Positions 33,838 to 39,146 of a stretch of DNA of 39,146 nt are shown here, piece by piece (the stretch's first letter is position 1; every line of letters starts with the position of its first letter). The notes below the pieces were generated by a model, which saw only the letters and a program-made list of their open reading frames with translations, was not told the origin of the DNA and did no database searches. The position numbers were made by a program, and so were the translations under genes. The stretch is taken from NCBI RefSeq assembly GCF_034113385.1, contig NZ_JAXEXL010000010.1, positions 1-39,146 on the forward strand. Direction: 5' to 3'. Origin of the DNA: Atopobium sp034113385. GTDB lineage: Bacteria; Actinomycetota; Coriobacteriia; Coriobacteriales; Atopobiaceae.

Positions 33838-34418
33838 GGGTAGTTGGAGGAATGTGGCGCGGTAAGCCATTAGAGGCTCCCGAGGGGCGTGCTGTTACGC
33901 GTCCAACCACAGATCGCGTTCGTGAATCCATAGCATCCATGGTGCTTTCTGCTTGCGATTTAGATTTGAGTGGTATGTATGTGCTGGATGCGTTTGCCGG
34001 CTCTGGCGCGTTGGGTATAGAGATGTTGTCTCGTGGGGCTTCTCATACAACCTTTGTGGATACAGATCGTACAACCATACGGCTCATTAAAAAGAATCTG
34101 GCGCAAGTGGGGGCAAGTCCTGCTAGCTTTACCGTGCTTGCATCTGATAGCTTTAGCTGTGCTACAAACCCAGCTTTTAGGGCACATCCTTTTAATCTTG
34201 TGTTGTTGGACCCGCCGTATGTTATTACAAGTGCACAGGTTGCAGAGATGTTGCACGCACTCTATACCAATGAAGCACTTGCTCCCAAAGCATTAGTTGT
34301 GTATGAGCGCGCTGCAAAAACGCCAGAGCTGAGCTTGGATTTTGCACATGCTCTTAAACAAAAACGCTATGGTACTACCTGTGTTGATGTACTGCGAGTG
34401 GAGCGCTCACATGAATAA
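33834..34418 (+). CDS. rsmD: 16S rRNA (guanine-966-N2)-methyltransferase
   Basis: A 194-residue SAM-dependent methyltransferase. It begins MRVVGGMWRGKPLEAPEG, with RPTTDRVRESIASMV, then SAM motif I VLDAFAGSGALGIEMLSRGA and the catalytic motif LVLLDPPYV at about residues 122-130. GTG at 33834 overlaps the recG stop in GTGA. Its last eight bases overlap the start of coaD. The recG-rsmD-coaD order is widely conserved. Confidence 0.95.
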   Translation: MRVVGGMWRGKPLEAPEGRAVTRPTTDRVRESIASMVLSACDLDLSGMYVLDAFAGSGALGIEMLSRGASHTTFVDTDRTTIRLIKKNLAQVGASPASFTVLASDSFSCATNPAFRAHPFNLVLLDPPYVITSAQVAEMLHALYTNEALAPKALVVYERAAKTPELSLDFAHALKQKRYGTTCVDVLRVERSHE

Positions 34419-34938
34419 GTTTCAGATGGAAAATGATGGCATTTCACATATTGTCGTGCCCGGTACCTTTGACCCTGTGACCTATGGCCATCTTGATGTT
34501 ATTAGACGAGCACGTAGGTTTTGTCCGCGTGTTACGGTTGCGGTGGCAGCATCGGTAGGCAAAAATGGGACAGGACCTGTTTTTACTATAGAAGAACGCG
34601 TGCAAATGGTGCGTGATGCGCTACAGGAAGCATGGATTGACGATGGGGTAGATGTATCAGCGCTCACGGGTCTTCTTGTTGATTTTTGTCATGAGCATGG
34701 AGCAGGCGGTGTCGTAAAAGGTCTACGTGCAACCACAGATTTTGAGTATGAGCTTCAGCAAGCAGATCTTAATGCACGCTTAGCACCTGATATCGAGAGT
34801 ATCTTTATTATGTCCAGTCCTGAACTTGGTTGCATTTCCTCGTCAGTAGTGCGTGAACTGGCAAGTTTTGGCTCGGATGTACATTTATTAGTTCCACCCA
34901 GTGTTGAGAAAAAACTGCATGAACGCTTTGGTGCCTAA
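34411..34938 (+). CDS. coaD: Phosphopantetheine adenylyltransferase
   Basis: Fourth step of coenzyme A synthesis: joins ATP and 4'-phosphopantetheine to dephospho-CoA. At 175 residues it has a ten-residue N-terminal extension before the conserved VVPGTFDPVTYGHLDVI (nucleotidyltransferase T/HxGH motif). VVKGLRATTDFEYELQ and the signature CISSSVVREL follow. ATG at 34411 has GGAG upstream and overlaps rsmD; ATG at 34426 is an alternative without a good site. The product CoA supplies the phosphopantetheine arm of the ACP encoded 3 kb downstream. Confidence 0.96.
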   Translation: MNKFQMENDGISHIVVPGTFDPVTYGHLDVIRRARRFCPRVTVAVAASVGKNGTGPVFTIEERVQMVRDALQEAWIDDGVDVSALTGLLVDFCHEHGAGGVVKGLRATTDFEYELQQADLNARLAPDIESIFIMSSPELGCISSSVVRELASFGSDVHLLVPPSVEKKLHERFGA

Positions 34939-34987
34939 GCTGTTGGAGAGTTCGTGTGCCGTTGAGCTTATGTATAGCACATGGTAG

Positions 34988-35017
34988 TTGGCGTGTATCT
35001 ATAAAAACCTGTATACT
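34988..35017 (+). promoter_or_regulatory. Promoter of the SepIVA-like/DUF177 unit
   Basis: TTGGCG (34988-34993), an 18-base spacer and TATACT (35012-35017) lie in the 163-base gap after coaD, about 85 bases before the next start. Confidence 0.55.
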
Positions 35018-35101
35018 TTGCTCATTAAGAATGCAATTTTATGGCTTGGTGGCCTCTTTGGGGTACCAGAACAGCATATCCTCACGAAAGGAGACTCTTA
35101 T

Positions 35102-35599
35102 ATGCAGCCAGGTGAGGAAATCGAAAGCTTGGTAGACGAGCTTGAAGGAATTGTGGCAGACGCTCGCGTACCCTTTGCTGGTGGCGGCCAGAAGAAGATT
35201 ATTGATTCTGGTGACGTGTTTGAGATTTTGGACGAGATTCGTGCGCGTTTTCCTGAAGAGTTCCAGAATGCTCGCCGTATCCTTAAGGAAGAGGATGAGA
35301 TTTTGTCTCGTGCTCAGCAGCAGGCCGATTCTATTATTGCAGATGCTCAGCAGCAGGCAATGATTCTTGCAGGTGATCAAGAGATTGTACGCCTTGCTCA
35401 GCAGCAAGCAGATGATATTCGTGATCAGGCTCAGCAGTACGAGCGAGACACTCGTTACAATGCAGAGGAGTATGCAGAGTCTGTGCTTGCTCACTTGGAA
35501 GAGAATCTCAAGTCTCTTACGAGCACCGTTTCACGCGTACGCCAGACACTGGATGAGAACTCGGGTGCCCGCAATACTTCCAATAACGTACCTTGGTAA
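35102..35599 (+). CDS. DivIVA-like coiled-coil protein, positional match to mycobacterial SepIVA
   Basis: A 165-residue acidic, Gln-rich, almost entirely helical protein. After a short N-terminal part (ESLVDELEGIVADARVPFAG, then KKIIDSGDVFEILDEIRARFPEE) comes a continuous coiled coil at about residues 60-150. It holds repeated AQQQAD-type units and long runs without Gly or Pro, and the tail is SerThrAsn-rich. In actinobacteria a DivIVA-like protein called SepIVA (Rv2927c in M. tuberculosis) sits before DUF177 and rnc. This gene has the same place, so a role in septum or envelope growth is a reasonable inference. A generic F0-b-like coiled coil is the alternative. AAAGGAG precedes the ATG at 35102, which excludes the longer frame from 34988. 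Confidence 0.75.
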   Translation: MQPGEEIESLVDELEGIVADARVPFAGGGQKKIIDSGDVFEILDEIRARFPEEFQNARRILKEEDEILSRAQQQADSIIADAQQQAMILAGDQEIVRLAQQQADDIRDQAQQYERDTRYNAEEYAESVLAHLEENLKSLTSTVSRVRQTLDENSGARNTSNNVPW

Positions 35600-35604
35600 G
35601 TAAC

Positions 35605-36171
35605 GTGAGTCAGTTAGAGGCACTTATCGTTAAGGTGGACGATCGCCTTGCTAATCCAGGCAATACGTTTTCCTTAGACGGGCACATAGATCAAAAGAGT
35701 TTCTCACTTGGAGATCACGATTTTACCTTGCCCAGGGGCATTGATTACAACTTGGTGCTTACCAATGCTGGCGAAGGTATTTTGGTTACCGGCATTGTTA
35801 AAGCTCAAGCAGAGGGCGTATGTGATAGATGCTTAGAGCCTGCACAGCTTGACCTTTCTGCTGAGGTAGATGAGTACTTTTTGTTTGAAGAGCCCCAAAA
35901 AGTCTATGAAGATGAAGCAGATGAAGAAGAGGGTGTGGACTTCTCTTTAGTTTCAGATGATGAGACAATCAATGTAGCAGATGCCCTTTTAGCAGCGCTT
36001 TTGATGGAGACTCCTTATATTGTGTTATGCCGTGAGGATTGTAAGGGTCTTTGTCCTACCTGTGGTACTAATCTTAATGAGCAGGACTGCGGTTGCAAAG
36101 CTCAAAAAGAGGCGCATCAGGCTCAAGAAAGTCCTTTTGCTGCTCTGAGCACCTTGGATTTTACTGACTAG
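35605..36171 (+). CDS. DUF177/YceD family protein
   Basis: A 188-residue protein of the family linked to large-subunit rRNA and found before rpmF in most bacteria. Core features are GVCDRCLEPAQLDLSAEVDEYF, an acidic stretch (about residues 105-125), and a zinc-like C-terminal knuckle CREDCKGLCPTCGTNLNEQDCGC. GTG at 35605 is the likeliest start, five bases after the previous stop; TTG at 35593 is possible. Family members are thought to act in 23S rRNA or ribosome accumulation. Genes rpmF and plsX follow, the standard order. Confidence 0.92.
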   Translation: MSQLEALIVKVDDRLANPGNTFSLDGHIDQKSFSLGDHDFTLPRGIDYNLVLTNAGEGILVTGIVKAQAEGVCDRCLEPAQLDLSAEVDEYFLFEEPQKVYEDEADEEEGVDFSLVSDDETINVADALLAALLMETPYIVLCREDCKGLCPTCGTNLNEQDCGCKAQKEAHQAQESPFAALSTLDFTD

Positions 36172-36181
36172 CATCGTTAAA

Positions 36182-36221
36182 TTGTGATAAAACGACAAAG
36201 ACGATACAACGTAGTCGTTTT
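36182..36221 (+). promoter_or_regulatory. Possible rpmF promoter overlapping an 8-bp inverted repeat
   Basis: TTGTGA (36182-36187), a 17-base spacer and TACAAC (36205-36210) could be a promoter. AAAACGAC (36189-36196) and GTCGTTTT (36214-36221) are perfect inverted copies around the same -10 box. As RNA the repeat could also end the upstream transcript, since it finishes in TTTT. Confidence 0.4.
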
Positions 36222-36303
36222 GCAGCTATGATGTGGTACTATCTGCATTTGTGATTTGATACGGGCGTTGGCTCGATATCGTAAGGACGTAAGAGAGGCA
36301 ACC

Positions 36304-36483
36304 ATGGCAGTACCTAAACAGAAAAAGGGCCGCGGCGCTACGCACACTCGCCGTTCCGCCAATAGCAAGCTCGCCGCACCAGCACGTTCTGTGTGCCCAC
36401 AGTGCGGTGCCGTTAAGCTTCCGCATCACGTGTGCCCCAATTGTGGCTACTACAAAGATCGCGAAGTTATCGTAACTGAGTAG
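36304..36483 (+). CDS. rpmF: 50S ribosomal protein L32
   Basis: A 59-residue large-subunit protein. It begins MAVPKQKKGRGATHTRRSAN and has CPQCGAVKLPHHVCPNCGYY, so it is the zinc-binding form, as is L28 in this window. GAGAGGC precedes the ATG at 36304; upstream in-frame codons are not part of the conserved protein. A terminator-like hairpin follows it, before plsX. Confidence 0.97.
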   Translation: MAVPKQKKGRGATHTRRSANSKLAAPARSVCPQCGAVKLPHHVCPNCGYYKDREVIVTE

Positions 36484-36505
36484 CACATGCTATTTGATCG
36501 GCCTG

Positions 36506-36539
36506 GGAGGCTGGCTCTGTTTGGGGCCGGCCTCCTTTT
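36506..36539 (+). terminator. Terminator-like hairpin between rpmF and plsX
   Basis: GGAGGC (36506-36511) pairs with GCCTCC (36530-36535), with further GGC/GCC pairing inside, followed by TTTT. It ends 24 bases before the plsX start, so it may reduce plsX expression relative to rpmF rather than end the operon fully. Confidence 0.75.
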
Positions 36540-36562
36540 CGTAGGTTTAAGAATGGACAACC

Positions 36563-37558
36563 ATGATTACAGTTTGTGTTGATGCAATGGGTGGGGACGA
36601 GAAACCCGAGGTAGTGTTGGAAGGTATTGCTGCTGCGCTTAAACGCGATCAGGACCTTAGTGTGCTTGTAGCAGGCAATGAAGAGTATGTCTTGAGCTTT
36701 TGTGAGTCTCATGAGCGTGCCAAAGCCTTAGTAACCACTCAGGAAATTGGCATGGATGAGCATCCTGCGCAGGCCGTGCGCACCAAGAAAGACTCAAGCA
36801 TTGTGCGTGGTTGTGCTGCTGTAAAAGCTGGTCAGGCAGATGGTTTCTTTTCTGCAGGATCTACCGGCGCCATCCTAAGTGCAGCAACGCTTGGTATTGG
36901 CCGTATTCGTGGGATTAAGCGTCCTGCAATTGGTGCCATACTTCCTGGTCGTGATGGCCATCAAACCGTACTGCTTGATATGGGTGCCAACGCAGATATT
37001 CGCTCCGATATGATTGTTCAGTTCGCGCGTATGGGAGCTGCCTATGCGCATGCTGCTTTGGGGGTTACCACTGCGCGCATTGGTCTGTTATCCAATGGCG
37101 AAGAAGATACTAAAGGTTCTGAGCTGGTACTGGCATATCATGCGGCATTGCGCGAAGGCTTTATGCAGGATGATTCCTGCGTCTTTGCGGGCAATTGCGA
37201 AGGCACGGATATTCTTAATGGCACGTTTGATGTTATTGTTTGCGATGGATTTACGGGTAATGTTGCGCTTAAGTCTATGGAGGGTACGGCAAAGTATCTT
37301 ATGCATGCCATTAAGCAAGCAACAAAACAGTCATTTTTATCCAAGTTAGGTGTAGCACTTCTTATTCCAGCATTACGCGGTATAGCAGGCTCTCTTTCTG
37401 GTGATGAGAATGGCGGCGCGGTGCTGTTAGGCTTAAAGGCTCCTGTACTTATCGGTCATGGTGCTACGAGTGTAGAGGCTGTTATGAACGGCACGTTAGC
37501 TACAGCACGTTGTATTCGAGCAGATGTATGCAACAAGATTGCTCAGGATGTCGCTTAA
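36563..37558 (+). CDS. plsX: Phosphate acyltransferase PlsX
   Basis: Reversibly converts acyl-ACP and phosphate to acyl-phosphate, the acyl donor for glycerol-3-phosphate acyltransferase PlsY. The 331-residue length is normal. It begins ITVCVDAMGGDEKPEVVL and contains VRTKKDSSIVRGCAAVKAG, GFFSAGSTGAILSAATLG, FDVIVCDGFTGNVALKSMEG and GGAVLLGLKAPVLIGHGAT, all family signatures. The start ATG at 36563 fits the N-terminus of the family; the Shine-Dalgarno site is weak. acpP follows after 187 bases. fabD, fabG and fapR, which often sit here in Firmicutes, are absent. Confidence 0.97.
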   Translation: MITVCVDAMGGDEKPEVVLEGIAAALKRDQDLSVLVAGNEEYVLSFCESHERAKALVTTQEIGMDEHPAQAVRTKKDSSIVRGCAAVKAGQADGFFSAGSTGAILSAATLGIGRIRGIKRPAIGAILPGRDGHQTVLLDMGANADIRSDMIVQFARMGAAYAHAALGVTTARIGLLSNGEEDTKGSELVLAYHAALREGFMQDDSCVFAGNCEGTDILNGTFDVIVCDGFTGNVALKSMEGTAKYLMHAIKQATKQSFLSKLGVALLIPALRGIAGSLSGDENGGAVLLGLKAPVLIGHGATSVEAVMNGTLATARCIRADVCNKIAQDVA

Positions 37559-37745
37559 CTTGTATGTCCTATACTGATTGTTTGATACGCTGTTCAAACA
37601 GTTGCCAAGCAACACACAAAGACTCAATACAGGGTACAATCTAAAGCGTTTTTAAGCGCTCATGTTTTTGTGAGCATCGCGAGGCATTTATTGTGTAGCA
37701 CCAGCTAAACCACGTGTTACCTAACAACTACGAAGGAGGACTGTC
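37559..37745 (+). promoter_or_regulatory. Region between plsX and acpP, probable acpP leader
   Basis: TACAAT (37635-37640) may be a -10 box without a clear -35 box. A five-pair hairpin GCTCA-N8-TGAGC lies at 37658-37675. Nothing coding is seen. The length suggests that acpP has its own promoter, which would fit the high demand for ACP. Confidence 0.35.
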
Positions 37746-37982
37746 ATGGATCGTGCAGCCATTCTTGAGAGGGTCATTGCACTTGTGTGTGAAACACTCG
37801 AGGCGGACGAGGACAGTGTAGATGAAAGCACTACGTTTGATGACCTTAATGCAGATTCGTTTGATAAACTTGAGCTTGTAACAGCTTTTGAAGATGAGTT
37901 TGACCTTACTCTTGATGATGAGGTTTTGGCTAGCATTAACAGCATTGGTGACGCCGTATATGCTATCGAGAATGCGCAGTAG
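37746..37982 (+). CDS. acpP: Acyl carrier protein
   Basis: A 78-residue acidic four-helix protein that carries acyl chains on a phosphopantetheine arm. The attachment site is Ser38 in LNADSFDKLEL; most ACPs read DSL where this one has DSF. FEDEFDLTLDDEVLASI forms the usual helix III region. GAAGGAGGA precedes the ATG. rnc follows after two bases, and the acpP-rnc-smc order is the common one. Confidence 0.96.
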   Translation: MDRAAILERVIALVCETLEADEDSVDESTTFDDLNADSFDKLELVTAFEDEFDLTLDDEVLASINSIGDAVYAIENAQ

Positions 37983-37984
37983 TT

Positions 37985-38698
37985 GTGGCTGGAGCAACTA
38001 AGCAACAAATTGAAGCTGCCGAGAAAATCGTGGAGCACGTATTTACCAACAAAATGCTGGTACGCAGTGCTCTTACTCATCCTTCTGCAACAGAAAACAA
38101 ACCCATTTCTGATAGTTATGAGCGTCTTGAGTTTTTAGGTGACTCTATCTTGGGTGGTATGGTTGCAGCAGATTTGTTTTCTCGATTTCCCGATATGGAT
38201 GAGGGCGGTCTTTCTCAGATGAAAATAGCCCTTGTTTCTGGTGTAACACTTTCTCGTGTGGCAGATGAGCTTGGTCTTTCTGACTGTATCTTTTTTGGTG
38301 AGTCTGAACGCGGTACGGGTGCGCGTGGCATGCACTCTGCATTAGAAAACGTATATGAGGCATTGGTGGGTGCCTTATATTTAGATGCTGGATTTGATGT
38401 TGCTCATGCGTTTGTCGTACGTTCATTGTCTCCGCATATGTCGCGGGATTTGTCGGTAGTGCCGGTGAGTTCTAAGTCTCGCTTACAGGCAGTTACTCAA
38501 AGTACTATGCACGTGCAGCCAGAATATAAAATCGTTTCGCAAGATGGTCCTGCTCATGAACCCACTTTTGTAGCCGTTGTGATGGTTGATGGCAAGCGCA
38601 TTGGCCGTGGATCAGGATCGTCAAAAAAGTCTGCAGAAACCGCAGCGGCTCATGACGCTTTAGAACGTATGGGCATATCCACTACTGATAATTCGTAA
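37985..38698 (+). CDS. rnc: Ribonuclease III
   Basis: Double-strand-specific RNase for rRNA maturation, 237 residues. The nuclease domain has HPSATENKP, the signature ERLEFLGDSILGG (residues 47-58) and the second catalytic stretch ENVYEALVGALYLDAG (121-136). The C-terminal double-stranded RNA-binding domain covers about 165-232 (SKSRLQAVTQSTM, GRGSGSSKKSAETAAAHDAL). In the second stretch the usual acidic residue (ADxxEA) is Asn122. GTG at 37985 lies two bases after the acpP stop. smc follows after 29 bases. Confidence 0.96.
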   Translation: MAGATKQQIEAAEKIVEHVFTNKMLVRSALTHPSATENKPISDSYERLEFLGDSILGGMVAADLFSRFPDMDEGGLSQMKIALVSGVTLSRVADELGLSDCIFFGESERGTGARGMHSALENVYEALVGALYLDAGFDVAHAFVVRSLSPHMSRDLSVVPVSSKSRLQAVTQSTMHVQPEYKIVSQDGPAHEPTFVAVVMVDGKRIGRGSGSSKKSAETAAAHDALERMGISTTDNS

Positions 38699-38727
38699 CA
38701 GACAAGCCTTAAGAAAGGTAGCGCGAG

Positions 38728-39146
38728 GTGTATTTAAAGTCGCTCACGCTTAAGGGCTTCAAGTCCTTTGCCGATAAAACACATATGGTATATGACCCTG
38801 GTTTAACCGTTGTTGTTGGACCAAATGGGTCGGGAAAATCAAATGTTTCCGATGCTATTTTGTGGGTTTTGGGCGAGCAGAGCGCGCGCATGTTGCGCGG
38901 TCAAGCAATGGAAGATGTTATCTTCTCTGGCTCCAGTGCACGTCAACCAGTTGGCGTTGCTGAAGTTACGTTAGTGTTGGATAATTCTGACCATACCATT
39001 CCGGTAGACTTTACAGAGGTGGGCATTACTCGCCGTATGTATCGCTCAGGTGAGTCTGAATACCTTATAAATGGTGCACCTGCACGTCTTATGGATATTC
39101 AAGATGTACTTCATGATTCTGGCCTAGGCAAGGATACTCACTCCAT
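38728..39146 (+). CDS. smc: Chromosome segregation protein SMC, N-terminal part (3' end outside window)
   Basis: The first 139 residues of the SMC ATPase, which compacts and aligns the chromosome with ScpA and ScpB. It begins YLKSLTLKGFKSFADKT and carries Walker A VVVGPNGSGKSNVSDAILW at about residues 30-48. GEQSARMLRGQAMEDVIFSG is also conserved, as is EYLINGAPARLMDIQDVL. GTG at 38728 is the start, with AAAGG upstream. The frame is open to the window edge. It ends the acpP-rnc-smc run. Confidence 0.95.
   Translation, partial: MYLKSLTLKGFKSFADKTHMVYDPGLTVVVGPNGSGKSNVSDAILWVLGEQSARMLRGQAMEDVIFSGSSARQPVGVAEVTLVLDNSDHTIPVDFTEVGITRRMYRSGESEYLINGAPARLMDIQDVLHDSGLGKDTHS

Noticed and set aside
35300..35440. 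CRISPR-like or tandem DNA repeat (GCTCAGCAG copies)
   Set aside because: The copies are in-frame codons for Gln/Ala-rich coiled coil of unequal spacing, not a repeat-spacer array.

Overview
The window reads as chromosomal DNA of a Coriobacteriia actinobacterium, most likely of the Atopobium/Lancefieldella/Olsenella group (family Atopobiaceae). This is inferred from gene content and order, moderate base composition, an actinobacterial SepIVA-like/DUF177/rpmF block, and a Firmicutes-like rpmB-asp23-fakA-recG block. Most genes are housekeeping. I see no prophage, insertion sequence, CRISPR array or rRNA.

Layout. 1-2594 (minus): two tandem bleomycin-hydrolase-type C1 aminopeptidases (PepC), the first cut by the window edge. 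2737-4134: CCA-adding enzyme. 4331-4501: tRNA-Gln(CTG) and tRNA-Glu(CTC) with a terminator. 4725-6032: YbhN-type membrane protein. 6029-9115 (minus): gltX followed by iron-sulfur L-serine dehydratase. 9276-14080 (minus): two overlapping YhgE/Pip membrane proteins, divergent from a TetR regulator (14197-14811). 14912-16156: metK, behind a leader with competing hairpins. 16192-16241: a perfect 22-bp inverted repeat. 16291-17813: a secreted cell-wall-binding NlpC/P60 gene broken by a one-base frameshift. 17831-19666 (minus): membrane-anchored glycerophosphodiester phosphodiesterase. 19818-25245: priA-def-fmt-rsmB. 25313-26335: a GlpX-like protein with several metal-site residues replaced. 26416-28962: zinc-ribbon protein (minus), HAD hydrolase, thiamine pyrophosphokinase and an unrecognised membrane protein. 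29084-29272 (minus): rpmB. 29532-34938: asp23-fakA-recG-rsmD-coaD. 35102-39146: SepIVA-like protein, DUF177, rpmF, plsX, acpP, rnc and the start of smc.

How the genes fit together. The right half combines translation and ribosome maturation (def, fmt, rsmB, rsmD, rpmB, rpmF, rnc), replication and chromosome maintenance (priA, recG, smc) and phospholipid precursor supply (fakA, plsX, acpP). FakA makes acyl-phosphate from free fatty acids, and PlsX exchanges acyl groups between phosphate and ACP. The two PepC peptidases and serine dehydratase fit an amino-acid-fermenting lifestyle. The TetR/YhgE block and the broken NlpC/P60 gene are the envelope-related accessory parts.

I found no clearly new multi-gene system. 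The best leads are the GlpX-like protein with altered metal ligands, the metK leader with two competing copies of one pairing strand, the gltX leader terminator-like hairpin, the frameshifted NlpC/P60 gene next to a perfect inverted repeat, and the YhgE pair with its candidate operator. All functional calls come from reading motifs and gene order; no database search was run.
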